The notes under the pieces: generated by a model
What the model saw: the letters and a program-made list of their open reading frames with translations, nothing else
Database searches by the model: none
Told to the model about the DNA's origin: nothing
DNA from: Gentiana macrophylla
Lineage: Eukaryota; Streptophyta; Magnoliopsida; Gentianales; Gentianaceae
Reading direction: 5' to 3'
DNA: 64,000 nucleotides
Assembly (NCBI GenBank): GCA_026214975.1
Contig: JAOBSW010000654.1
Span: 62,001 to 126,000 of the forward strand
Shown here: positions 23,793-34,920 of the stretch, piece by piece
Layout: every line of letters starts with the position of its first letter
Numbering within the stretch: the first letter of the stretch is position 1
Position numbers and translations under genes: made by a program

Positions 23793-25704
23793 TCAAAATT
23801 CTAGGATTTTTACCCATTTTTCACCTTCCTTCTCGGGTTCCAAACTTCTATTCCTTTTCAAGAAATTCTCTATGATTTCTTCTTCCTCATCAGTAAATTC
23901 AAGTTCATCTTTAGTCTCTTCATTTTTATCTAAATCATTTTCTACTTCATTATTCCCGAAGTTTTCTACTCCATTACTACCATAGAGTTTCCTACTTCTC
24001 GTAACTACAACATTTACCTCTCTTGGGTTTCTTTCAGTATTACTTGGTAATCCTCCGGAGGTCTCTTTGTTGTTACGTTCACCTTCCCTACTCAAATGAT
24101 CTTCCATATTCCTTAATGAAGCTTCTATCGTTCTCATTCTGGTATCATGTCCACTCATAGATGTTTTCATTGTACTCATGTCCTTACTGACTGAACCTAT
24201 AGAAGTCATCATTGTTTCCATATTCTTAGCTTGAGTAGATACTACACCCATCATATTTTCCATCAGTTTTTCCCATTTTTCAACCCCTTCTGCGCAGTTG
24301 AGTTGAACTTTGAGTTTCTTGGTATACTTTGAGTGGTATGTTGAGGATAGGATCTTGGTAATGATTGTAAATTTCGATTAGATATATTTCCTTGATAAAC
24401 TTGATTATTATTCATATTCTTATCTTCGAATCGATACGGCGGTTGTCCTGGCTTACTAGGGTTTTCGGACCATCTAAAAGTTGGGTGGTCTCTTCTAATA
24501 GCATTAAATGAGTTTGAATATGCATTGTTCAAATTCTATCTTTCTCAAGAAAACTCACTTCCTCTTTTGAATATCCTATTGGTTCTTCTTTCCCTAATGA
24601 CACATTATCATAATTTGAGTATTCGGTTGGAGTACTATTTTACGAATTTTGATTCTTACCTTGTTGTAATCCATCAAACTTTCTACTTAAATTCTCCAAA
24701 TGTGCTAGAACTTCCGTATTTGACGTACATCCTTCGCAAAAGCTACTTTTCTAGTGCTAGAACCGGTTTCCCACATTCTATTGTTTTTGGAAATTTTTTC
24801 TATAGCATCAGAACTGTTTGAGCTTCACTCATCATTAACGAACCACCACATGCATGATCTACATCTCGCACGTGAATCTTTTCTTAGTTTATTTACAGAA
24901 AAGTTGGATTTGCATATCTAAGGAATAACCATGATCGGGACAAGCTCTTAACAATTTTTTAAACCTTTCCCACGCATTCCCAAGTGTTTCTTCAGATCCT
25001 TGTCTAAAATTAGCAACCTCGACTTTTAATTCCAAATTCCGTCCTGGAGTGAAATATTGTTTCAGAAATTCAGTTTGAATATCCTCCCAACTAGTTAACG
25101 AGTGGTGTGGAAGAGACATAAACCAATCTCGGCTCTTCCTTTTAAAGAAAAAGGAAACATAGTCATCCTCGTTAATTCCTTATGAGCACCTTGACTTTTG
25201 GTGTGTATTGCATGATTCTTCAAATAGATAGAGATGATGATGTGGATCTTCATCATCTTCTCCTAGAAATTGGGCTCTTGCGTCAATTAAACCAAAAAGA
25301 TGAGACTTAATTTCGAAATTATTCGCTCCTTCATTCGGTAAAAGTATGGGATTATTAGTCTGGTTTCTCCTTACAGTTTGATCACAGATAGGTCTCGGGT
25401 TTGGCGGATTGTTACGATTATTCTGGTTCCGATCTTGATTGTTCCTATTATTATTATTCTGATTATTATTAATATTAACAGGGTTTTGTCCATGCCCTAA
25501 AGCATGATCTAGCCTCTGTTCGTTTGTTTCATCACTACCTTCAGCCATTTCTTTATTTTTATTAGAAGATGATTCCGTTGGAGATTTTCCAAGGAGTCCT
25601 AAGCTGGTTTGACCACGTTTACTCTCTATCCGCAACTGCCTTTCGTAAGCGTTTATATCAGGCTTATAAGGAGTAAGTGAGGCTTTACCGCTTCTGGTCA
25701 TCAA
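23793..25704 (-). pseudogene. Athila-1 gag (broken)
   Basis: It starts at the ATG at 25702-25704 (MMTRSGK). An Asn-rich stretch follows (residues 80-105), then the gag core: NNFEIKSHLFGLIDARAQF and, in a second open piece at 25119-24889, WEDIQTEFLKQYFTPGRN with ERFKKLLRACPDHGY. The C-terminal parts (24532-23793) are Asn/Ser/Glu-rich and lie in two further frames. The parts are separated by frameshifts. Confidence 0.85.
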
Positions 25705-25867
25705 CTAATTAAAATAGAAAAATGCTCGAGTTTTAAAGAAGAAGAAAATTGGTACTAAAAGAAAGTAGATACCAACGAAAAATAAAAAAAAGAAATGTGA
25801 TAAGAAGAGTGTTGGTTTATCCTCGAGAATTTTAAGCTAATACAAGTAGTAACCATAGACACAAAAA

Positions 25868-25906
25868 AAAATAGCGACTTTGTCTCCCCGGCAACGGCGC
25901 GGAAAG
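25868..25906 (-). promoter_or_regulatory. Primer binding site region of Athila-1
   Basis: The minus strand reads GCGCCGTTGCCGGGGAGACA just after the 5' LTR. This is the Athila-type primer site core (GGCGCCGTTGCCGGGGA) with one changed base. Confidence 0.8.
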
Positions 25907-26233
25907 TCGACGCGTCACCAAACCGGACCTTCTAAAGCGGCGTCAAGAAAGGAAGCACCTTTTCTAGGTTAGACGGATCCTAACCGGCATGTACCGGGTC
26001 AAATTGTAGTGATAAAGTGGTGAGTCAGTGTCGAATCCTCTCGGGAAAAAAAGTGGTAATTCTTTTAAGTGTGGTTAAACACCAAAGAGTCGCTATTAAC
26101 TCGATCTAAACCGCAATTTTATAACACAGATTACTACGACTCTAACTAACATAAAATAAATGCGTAATTTAAAAGTTATTCTAATATAATATATATAGAT
26201 ATATAAATATATATAGGTGTACATAAATAGTAA

Positions 26234-26265
<32 letters not shown>

Positions 26266-27967
26266 TATAGATACCAATATATAGTTTATAGACTAGACTA
26301 GCCAAAGTATATGTAATTAATTTATTCGATCTTTTCAATTAATAGAATGTGTTCGATCTTCCTTTTTAGGTCCAATTGAGTGAATGAAACGGTGTACTCC
26401 TAATGTCAACAATTCCTCCTCACACGAGCGTATGAAATTGTCATATGTCAAAAGTCATCAGTCCAAGGTCCACAACTGCCCCATGCTAAACTTAGTTAGT
26501 CAAAACAGGTACCGAGTACAAATCTACCCCGGATAAAAGAGGTGATTCCATTTGTCAGATGGCCGATGTTATTCAAGAGGCTCCGGTTGTCAAGCGGATC
26601 GATTTAATACAAACGGTGTAGTTTCAATTAAACTGTGATTTTAACATTATTAAGATCTTGAATACAAATTTTAATAAGATTTGTTTTACTAGGACAAATC
26701 TGCCCCCGGGTAGGAAATAGGATTCCGTTAATCAGACGGCCATTTTTACCCTCCGGTTTTTCTATTTTTACTCATATCCCGACTTCTCTCGGTCAGTTCA
26801 TCGCCTGAGTTATATGTGGTATTCATCATGATTGATTACTTCATTCGAATATGTTATCATTACGTAGCGAAATAGAAAAAGATTCATTTTACTCAATTTT
26901 AGTCAATTTTATTTTAACATCATTCTTTTAACGAAAAGATCGAAATAATACGATTACATAACTTTGGCTAGTTATTAGATCTAGCCTAATAACATTATAA
27001 AAACTAAAAGAAGAAAATAACAAACATAAACATAATTATTATAGAAATTACCCGATTATAAATGTTGATTCGTAAATCGCTCTTTTCCTGTGTATTACAA
27101 CGACTTCAAAGAACAATCAACCTTCGAGAATTTCCCGAGCATTACTACGATACTACTACTACTAATTTATTTTGGCATAAAGCCTATTTACAAACTAAGA
27201 AAGGAGAAGAAAAGAGAAAGAAGAGGAGAGAATATATATAGAATATTGTATATATATATTGGTACACCCCAAATGAAGCCTCACGATGCTCCCCTTTATA
27301 GAATTTTCCCTTCCCGGACCGGTCCGAAAATTTGCCGGATCGGTCCGTGTAATGATGATAATCATTACGACTTGTCATCAACATGTTCCCCATGTTACCC
27401 ATAATCATTACTTGTGCTTTGTGTAATTATATATATAATTATATATAATTACACGATTAATCTTCTAAAAATCGTAACTTGAATTCTTGATATCGAATGA
27501 CATAATCGAACTTCCGTTGAAAAGCTCGTTGAATTCTCTACAACTTTCATCAAGACCACTTCTTCGTAAAACGTATTCTCGATGAGCCATTTGTATTATC
27601 GTCCTTTTCGAGATTTAGAAACAATTATTCCTTGATCACGTATATCGGTGACGCTTTATAACTTCCTTTCACCGACTTGTATTGACTTCAAAAAGTGTCG
27701 ATACTCGGGATTTCGATTCATCTTAGGATTCGCAATGAAATAAACACAAAATACCCGTATAAAATAGACACAATATTCCGGTTACTAAAACCGGTACAAA
27801 AACTACAACTTTCTACTATAAATACTAACTTTTATTACTAACTATATTAAACTACAAAGATTAATATTTTATACTAATTATATCATAATTTTAGATATTT
27901 TACATAGAATTTGTCAACAAAACGTAATAAAATCACGTAAATTCAATCATATAAAAATAATACATCA
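25907..27967 (-). repeat. Athila-1 5' LTR
   Basis: This repeat of about 2061 bp pairs with 11714-13747. The upper boundary is TACATCA at 27961-27967. It carries the paired GC-rich motif (27314-27350) and a longer (TA)n tract near 26237-26260. Confidence 0.9.
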
Positions 27968-27981
27968 GGCACGTGTGGCAC

Positions 27982-28424
27982 GGCTAATAATTTTAGTCCT
28001 GTAACTGGACACGATTTGCGATTTTGGTCCTTATTTTTCTCCGGCGACAATTTTAGTCCTGTAAGTGCTTTATTTTGCAAAAATAGTCCACGAGGCCGGA
28101 AATTGATGACTGGACCATTTTCCGGCCAAAAAAATGCCATGTCATCCAATATTGACATGCCATCCAAACACTCTTCAACACTTTCCACATCATCATTTTT
28201 CTACAAAGAATAAAATGTTGCTTCTAATTGGATTCGAACCTCCAACCCAAGCCTAGAAATCTTAAAACTTCACCATCCAAGCTATGGCACCATATATTGT
28301 TTAAGACACAACATATATTACTTAAAGACACGTTCAATATAAAATATTCTAGGCAATCTAATGTTACATACAGTTTTATTTTTTATAAGTATAAATAGTA
28401 TTTGTTACACATTGTGATACATTT
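27982..28424 (+). repeat. Duplicated MULE terminal arm (copy 1)
   Basis: This 443-bp copy of the left terminal inverted repeat of the MULE at 32404 is preceded by the same target-site sequence GTGTGGCAC (27973-27981). It ends abruptly inside the arm at the tandem-duplication junction, so it is not an independent insertion. Confidence 0.85.
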
Positions 28425-28468
28425 TAGCCTAAGCTATTCAAGCCCGGGACTCTTCAATTGGGTTTGAG
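28425..28468 (+). pseudogene. Copia gag fragment, second copy, first piece
   Basis: TAAGCTATTCAAGCCCGGGA and what follows match 10868-10909. The copy continues after the next insertion at 30878. Confidence 0.85.
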
Positions 28469-30245
28469 CTTGCCGTTGCAATCCTATCGTTGTAATCGGT
28501 AAACATTGTAGTATTATTTTGGTGATGAAAATGCTAGATGGAATTTAATTTTTTGCCGTAAGAGCCTTTTTGTTTTGTTGCCTGCAAGATGGATAGATAT
28601 ATATCCCCCCTCCTTTTTTTCCTTCTGATATGTGTATATATATATATATATCCTTCTCTGAATGTGAATAGTAAATAAAAATAATGCAAACTGGGCCCCT
28701 TTCCGGTCCGCGCCGGCATCTTCACGGTCTAAGCCGGATCACATCAGAGTAGTCAGGCCATTAAATGCAATGATCCGAAATCTTCATATCCGAAGTAAGC
28801 CGGGATTCTTCCGGTCTGCGCCGGATCAACACAATTGTAACTGACTGTCAGGTCCATTAATTGCTCGATTGAGTAAATCTTTGGCGGTCGGCGTAGACCG
28901 GGATACTTCCGGTCTGCGCCGTATCTTTAAGACCTCTGTACAAAAGTTTGATAATAATAATGACAATTATAATTTCGATCTGTCAGGCTTTATATCACGA
29001 CCCAAGGCTTTTTCTGCGTGGTATCTGTAACAAAACCAAACGAGAAAAATCCTAGGTAATTCTGATAACAAAATAAGCCTCAAAATAATTCAAAATAGTG
29101 AAATTTTATAATATCTGCTATATACAAAAACAAACCATATTATCACAATATTTTTTATAAGTTATATGCAAACGTCACTTAAAAACTTAAGAAATGGGAT
29201 TAAAATATATCAAAATGTATCATCTAGTTGACATACATCAACCAATCTAACCGGCAGTGTACCGGGTCAAATTGTAGTCTAGTCTAGTGAACAAGGTCGT
29301 CTCCTCAGGAAACACGATACAATGTGTGGTTAAACACCAATTAGCTATTATTATCTTGATCTAAGTCGTAGTTTTAACATACAAGTAATGATTTTACGTC
29401 ACTAATAAAATTTTCGATTAATGATAAAGGTACTAACCAAGGCAATTTCATTGACTGACAGTCTCTTTTAGTGTCATAGATGTGATCAACTCAGCCTATT
29501 AAGGGTTTCCAAGTGTGTGAAACGGTGTATTCCTACTCTAACAATTTTCCTCATCACGAGTGTATGAAATTGTTCTATGCCTCCTCTTTGGTTTAAGAGC
29601 CCTAAAGCGTAATGATTCGACATGATCGGTTCACGAGTACAAGCAGTTAATTCCCCGGATAAGAAACTGATCTCCGATAACGGTCAACTTTACCTTCCGG
29701 TTTTTCTACCTCGTTCTCACACCTAATATATCCGTTCAGTATCAATTAAGTGTGTGTGTGCAAGCATTGGTTAATTACTCCAACACAAGCTAGCAATTAA
29801 TACAAGCAGAAAAAGCTTCAGCACAATCGAAATTTAAAATATACAATACATAATCATCATCCAATTAACTAAAAGAGATTAAGCGGTTCAATTACATGCC
29901 TTGGCAAGTTACACGTTTAGCAACTCATTATTACAAATACTAACATATTTAATTTAGCATTCATAGTAATCAGATTAACAAAACAAAATAATACTAGAAT
30001 GTTTACCGATTACAACGATACGATTGCAACGGCAAGCTTGCTTCTTCTCCGATGAGCTTCAATGGATGTTGAACCAAAAGCTTAATTTTTCCTCATCAAC
30101 TATCCCCAAAATTATGCTAAAGCAGTCTAAGTATTAAATTGGTGATGAAAATGCTAAGATGAAATTTAATTTTTGGTTGTAAGGGCCTTTTTGTTTTGTT
30201 GCCTGTAAGATGGATTGATATATATCCCCCCCCTTTTTTCCTTAT

Positions 30246-30288
<43 letters not shown>

Positions 30289-30877
30289 CCGTCTCTGAAT
30301 GTGAATAGTAAATAAAAATAATGCAAATTGGGCCCCTTTCCGGTCTGCGCCGGCCTCTTCACGGTCTAAGCCGGATCACACCAGAGTAGTCAGGCCATTA
30401 AATGCAATGATCCGAAATCTTCATATCCGGCGTAAGCCGGGATTTTTCCGGTCTGCGCTGGATCAACTCAATTGTAACTGACTGTCAGGTCCATTAATTG
30501 CTCGATTGAGTAAATCTTTGGCAGCTGGCGTAGACCGGGATACTTCAGGTCTGCGTCGTATCTTTGAGACATATGTACGAAAGTTTGATAATAATAATGA
30601 TAATTATAATTTCGATATGTCAGGCTTTATATCACGACCCCAAGGCTTTTACCGCGTGGTATCTGTAACAAAACCAAACGAGAAAAATCATGGGTAATTC
30701 TGATAACAAAATAAGCCTCAAATAATTCAAAATAGTGATATTTTATAATATCTACTACATACAAAAACAAACCATATTATCACAATATTTTTTATAAGTT
30801 ATATGCAAATGTCGCTTAAAAACTTAAGAAATGAGATTAAAATATATCAAAATGTATCATCTGGTTGACATACATCA
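28469..30877 (-). mobile_element. Rearranged Athila-like LTR pair without internal region
   Basis: One nearly full LTR (29253-30877) shares TAACCGGCAGTGTACCGGGT and further blocks with the Athila-1 LTR. A truncated second copy (28524-29252) repeats its upper half in the same orientation. The two join head to tail at 29252/29253 with no primer site, gag or pol between them. The first 55 bases (28469-28523) are an inverted copy of about 29990-30045. GC-rich signature motifs (CCGGTCTGCGCCGG) occur in both copies. It splits copia gag copy 2. Confidence 0.75.
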
Positions 30878-31571
30878 AGGAGCTTCATGAGAAGCTCCTG
30901 AACTATGGAAATAATCTGTTGCAAAATGAATCGAATCAGCCTTTCAGCTCAAATCATAATTTTGGCCCGATCAATGCTCATGATGCCTTCTCTCGCCCTC
31001 GGCCTACATTCCCGCCATCAAGTGCTATTAGGTTGTTGCCCCGCCCTGCGTCTCAACCATGGTGTAATCCTACTCCAGCCAATCCCCTTCCTTCCGGCGG
31101 CTCCAACCATCATCGACCTCTCCGGCAATACATTGGTAAGTGCCAGCTCTGTTCAATTTAGGGGCACTCTGCAAAATTCTATCCTCAATTCAAAATTCAA
31201 GAACTCCGCTAGCCCGCTCCTCACCGGTCACCATCGCAATAGCAATCATGGCATCCTAGGCCGCCTCAGGCCTTTGCCGCAGCACCAGGCAACTCAAATT
31301 GATTTTGGACAGTGGGGCGACTAACCATATTACATCTGACCTCAATAATTTGTCAGTCCACACGCCTTACACCGGTACTGATGATATAATGGTGGCGATG
31401 GAAACTCGCTTCCCATCACACATACGGGTTCAGCCTCTCTTCCTTTATTCCTTTCAAAGTCTATTTCCCTTAATAATATTTTATGCGTCCCGAAAATATC
31501 TCGTTATTTAATTTCGATTTCTCAGTTATGTCAGAATAATAATCTTTCTGTTGAATTATTACCCTCAAATT
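30878..31571 (+). pseudogene. Copia gag and protease, second copy
   Basis: This parallels 10910-11610: gag end with the zinc-knuckle region near 31137-31180, then the protease with DSGATNHIT at 31302. Frameshifts lie at places partly different from copy 1. The polyadenylated insertion cuts it at 31572. It belongs to copy 2 of the 1.3-kb duplication. Confidence 0.85.
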
Positions 31572-32291
31572 TTTTTATTTTATTATTATTTTTTTTAACG
31601 CAACTTTATTTTATTGAGAAACCAAATAAAGAGCTACAAAGTTAAGTGCCATATCCCGGCCCGCCCCAAGTTTACGTGATAGAGTGCATAGCATGACCTC
31701 CTTAAACCCTATGTGTGGCAAACCCAGAGTAGGAAAATCCATCACATAGTAGAAGAGTACTCGCCTATGCACTCCCAATAAAATCCACCTCGCCCATAAA
31801 TAATTACATCGGTGGAAATCAAAGTGGAATAGATGTTGTAATTACATTTTCCTTACTGTGTATATGATCTAAGGAAAGTAGGCCGAAGATCTCTTTGCAC
31901 CCTCGTCTGAACCTGCGTGAGCAACAGAGGATTGTGGTCCTTCCTGGTGAAATTTCGACATGTCCGATCCGTAAAGTGATCAGCCACACCCATGTTAGAC
32001 CATTGCACCAATTATATAAAGGGGTGTATCAAATACTAAAAAAAAAATATGAGCATATCGTTTGACGGCAAAAGCAACAAAAACACACTGGATTGCACCC
32101 CTAGCATTGCGGTAGGGTGCGCCCAAAGGTAGCGCGATCCTCGTGAGGCCATGTCCGTGATGAAATGTCGTGCAGTGATCGCATGGCTATATTCTTTGGG
32201 GAGCTTCATCGATCTGCACACAGTGTGATACGCAGTATATGGATACGACTTGGTAAAAACAAAAAAGTATGTGAAATGAACAATACGACCT
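31572..32291 (-). mobile_element. Polyadenylated retrocopy (LINE 3' end or processed transcript)
   Basis: On the minus strand the 720-bp insert ends with TTTCTCAATAAAATAAAG followed by an A-rich tail, as retroposed transcripts do. An 89-codon frame at 32036-32305 (-) has no match that I know. No target duplication is seen, and about 15 bases of copia are lost at the site. A LINE 3' end is the best guess; a processed mRNA copy is possible. Confidence 0.5.
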
Positions 32292-32403
32292 AGTTCTTCT
32301 GACAAATCGCCCGTTGATGCATGGACCGGTTAAATATGGGCTTTATCAGTGGGCATCCAATTTTTGCCTTTGCAGCTGATAAACGACTCGGCACGTGTGG
32401 CAC
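32292..32403 (+). pseudogene. Copia gag-pre-integrase start, second copy
   Basis: Matches 11602-11713, ending in the MULE target duplication CGTGTGGCAC (32394-32403). This copy preserves the empty site of the Athila-1 insertion. Confidence 0.8.
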
Positions 32404-32974
32404 GGCTAAATTACAATTTTAGTCCTGTAAATGGACACGTTTTGCGATTTTTGTCCTTGTATTCTCCGACGACAATTTTAGTCACGTAAGTGGTATTTAT
32501 TTTGCAAAAATAGTCCACGATGCCGGAAATTGCTGACTGGACCATTTTCCCGGCCAAAAAATGCCATGTCATCCAATATTGACATGCATGTCACCCGAAC
32601 ACATCATCAACACTTTCCACATCATCATTTTTCTACAAAGAATAAAATGTTGCTTCTAATTGGATTCGAACCTTCAACCTAAGCCTAAGAAACTAAAACT
32701 TCGCCATCCAAGCTATGGCACCATATATTGTTTATGACACAACATATATTACTTAAAGACACGTTCAATATAAAAATATTCTAGGCAATCTAATGTTACA
32801 TACAATTTTATTTTTTATAAGTATAAATAGTATTTGTTACACGTTGTGATACATTTATTGAATATTTCTTTTAAGTAATATGAGAGGTTCTTAATTATTT
32901 ATTGTTTTTTATGTATAATATGTATTGTATAATGCATGTGACTTAATATTTTCATATTTATTTTGTTGAATAAG

Positions 32975-33064
32975 GTGGTTAAGACAAGGAAGAAAAAGGT
33001 AGCTAGATCATATGGTTTTGCAGCATTGAAGTATTGGGGTACTAGCACCACTACTAATTTCCCG
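32975..33064 (+). pseudogene. Captured AIL/PLETHORA AP2 gene piece, first exon
   Basis: [20 protein letters not shown] is readable (33003-33062). It matches the end of the first AP2 repeat of AINTEGUMENTA-like/PLETHORA proteins (family pattern [20 protein letters not shown]). The preceding bases give GG, then TAA in place of the Tyr codon, then DKEE in frame, followed by a one-base insertion that breaks the frame. An intron acceptor-like AG lies at 32973-32974. Such proteins are transcription factors of meristem and embryo growth; this piece is only a fragment and cannot bind DNA alone. Confidence 0.85.
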
Positions 33065-33437
33065 GCTAGTTTATTTCTCTATCTTTAATTTTTGAATAAT
33101 ATTACTGTTATAACCACTCTAACACAATGCATCTCGTAATGTAATGAACCATTATGACACACCGAATCATGCAATGTTATGTGACAAAGATACTATATAT
33201 ATATATTTGATGAAATGTAATATCATTCAATGTTCCCTTTGTTACATCATCATGTATACTGATTAATTGTTGTCTTAGATCGATCGTAAGTCGTAACAAT
33301 ATCATTAGCTATATTCGTGAGTAATTAATGTTTCCTTTTGTCCCATTTTGTCAATGACTTGCTTTTGTTTCATTAGAATAATTAAAATTAATACATTCAT
33401 TTTAACGTGTCATTTGTTAATTTAATTAATTATTCAG

Positions 33438-33531
33438 TTTAGAGACTATGAAAAAGAGTTGGAAGAAATGAAGAATATGACATTACAAGAAGATGTTGCA
33501 TATTTACGAAAATACATTAAAAAAAAACAAT
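33438..33531 (+). pseudogene. Captured AIL/PLETHORA AP2 gene piece, second exon
   Basis: After an acceptor (TTATTCAG, ending 33437) the frame reads DYEKELEEMKNMTLQEDVAY LRK, then Lys-rich residues and TAA at 33531. It is the linker between the two AP2 repeats (family pattern YEKELEEMKNMTRQEFVASLRR). The distance to the first piece (about 370 bp) and the sites at both ends look like a retained intron, so genomic DNA rather than mRNA was captured. Confidence 0.85.
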
Positions 33532-34024
33532 AAATAATTAAGAACATCTCATATTACTTAAAATAAACATTCAATAAATAAATCACCACATGCAACAAAT
33601 ACTATCTATACTTAAAAAAAATTTGTATGTATCATTAGATTGTCTAGAATATTTTATACTGAACATGTCTTTAAGTAAAATATGTTGTGTCTTAAACAAT
33701 GTATGGTGTTGTAGCTCTGATGGCCAAGTTCTTAGAGTTTTAATCTTAGGTTGGAGGTTCGAATCCCATTAAAAGCAACATTTTATTCTTTATAGAAAAA
33801 TGCTGATGTGGAAAGTGTTGATCATGTGTTTGGATGACATGTCAATATCGGATAAGTTAGCATTTGTTTGGCCGGAAAAATGGTCCAGTTAGCAATTTCC
33901 GGCATCGAGGACTATTTTTGCAAAAAAAAAAGACCACTTACAGGACTAAAATTGTCACCGGAGAAAATCCAGGACCAAAATCGCAAAACGTGTCTAGCTA
34001 CACGACTAAAATTGCAATTTAGCC

Positions 34025-34500
34025 CATGTGGCACCACAGGCGGGGTCACCCTTCTAGTTTAATTTTTCAGTCACTTATTTCTCAGAACAAATTGGATGTT
34101 ATTTCCTCCTCATTTACTTATTGTGATGCTTGTCTGATTAATAAAAGTCACAAAGTTGTTTTTGGATCATCTTCGTTACATTCCTCCCGCCCCCTCGAAA
34201 TAATTTTCCCGAATGTGTGGAAATCCCCGGTTCATTCTATGGATGGCTTTAAATATTACGTTATATTCGTAGATCAATTTACAAAATATATTTGGTTTTA
34301 TCCTCTAAAAAATAAGTCCGATGTTGCTTCCACTTTTACTCGCTTTAAAGCTATAGTCGAAAATTATTTTAATCTATGTATTAAAATACTATACTCCGAT
34401 AACGGTCGTGAATACACTATGCTCAGAGATTTCCTTGCTTCCAATGGTATTTTGCCACTTGACTACACTGCCACACACTCTTGAACACAATTGCTACTTT
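34025..34500 (+). pseudogene. Copia integrase
   Basis: Open at 34026-34484: WHHRRGHPSSLIFQ (gag-pre-integrase His), CDACLINKSHKVVF (zinc finger Cys pair), then the core DGFKYYVIFVDQFTKYIW and YSDNGREY (second catalytic Asp, in SDNG). A short indel shifts the frame after TATHS. Most of the integrase C-terminal half is missing: from about 34560 the sequence jumps to the Pro-rich linker. Confidence 0.88.
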
Positions 34501-34559
34501 GAACGTCGTCATCTCCACATTGTTAAAACTGGTATTTCACTTCTCAGTCATGTAAAATT

Positions 34560-34920
34560 TGTTGAGGATATTTTTCCCTTTCACACATCACCATCCACCT
34601 CCACCTCTTCCCAACCTACTCTTCCCCCTCTTTCTAGTCCACCTCCTCCCCCACCGCCGGTTCCCCCACCTTCCACACAACCTTCTACTTCCTCTTCTCC
34701 CTCCTCCCACCCCCTTCACCTCCTTCTACGTCACACTCTCATCCACCCGTAGACAACCCTTCTCTACCACCCTCACCTACCCACACAATGCCCACTCGTG
34801 CTCAAAATAATATTCATAAACCTATTCGCAAACTCAATCTTCACACCCAACATCAACCCTACCTGAAACCAAACCCACCACTATCACCCAAGCTCTCAAA
34901 CAACCCAAGTGGCGTAATGC
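34560..34920 (+). pseudogene. Copia integrase-RT linker, proline/serine-rich
   Basis: A low-complexity stretch rich in Pro, Ser and Thr (34580-34800) joins integrase to RT, as in many copia polyproteins. Two frames are open over it; only the one continuous with FVEDIFPFHT is meaningful. Confidence 0.7.

Larger units (their letters stand above)
11714..27967 (-). mobile_element. Ty3/gypsy Athila-type retrotransposon (Athila-1)
   Basis: It is 16.25 kb with LTRs of about 2 kb (25907-27967 is the 5' LTR; 11714-13747 the 3' LTR). On the minus strand come primer site, gag, protease, RT/RNase H, integrase, two extra ORFs of PF20167 type, and a long 3' non-coding region. It is inserted in copy 1 of the duplicated copia segment, a few bases before the MULE duplication. 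The empty site in copy 2 reads ACTCGGCACG; here the flanks are ACTCGGC and GGCACG, so only part of the 5-bp duplication is left. Confidence 0.93.
10864..28424 (+). repeat. 1.3-kb tandem duplication, copy 1 (interrupted by Athila-1)
   Basis: The pieces 10864-11713 and 27968-28424 (850 + 457 bases) form one unit: copia gag/protease plus the first arm of the MULE. The same unit follows as copy 2 (28420-32856 minus its own insertions, about 1308 bases). The junction at 28420-28425 shows microhomology: ATTTA occurs at both parental breakpoints. The Athila element 11714-27967 is inserted only in copy 1. Confidence 0.85.
32404..34024. mobile_element. Non-autonomous Mutator-like element carrying host gene pieces (Pack-MULE)
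   Basis: Long terminal inverted repeats (about 455 bp: 32404-32860 and about 33570-34024) begin GGCTAAATT and end AATTTAGCC. The 10-bp target duplication is CGTGTGGCAC (32394-32403) and CATGTGGCAC (34025-34034), with one mismatch. No transposase is present. The 0.7-kb centre carries two exon-like pieces of an AP2-family gene. The element splits the copia frame just before WHHRRGHPSS, which resumes at 34026. Confidence 0.9.

Noticed and set aside
24525..24821. 98-codon plus-strand frame
   Set aside because: Shadow of the Athila-1 gag region on the other strand; no motif.
26096..26338. Ile/Tyr-repeat protein (IYIYIY) on the minus strand
   Set aside because: Translation of a (TA)n microsatellite inside the Athila-1 LTR.
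27968..28424. Independent MITE made of the MULE arm
   Set aside because: Only one arm is present and it ends at the tandem-duplication junction, so it was copied with the copia segment.
32975..33531. Functional AP2 transcription factor gene
   Set aside because: Only the end of one AP2 repeat and the linker are present, with a stop and a frameshift, inside a MULE.
34559..34810. Second proline-rich frame
   Set aside because: Alternative frame over the copia Pro/Ser-rich linker; composition only.
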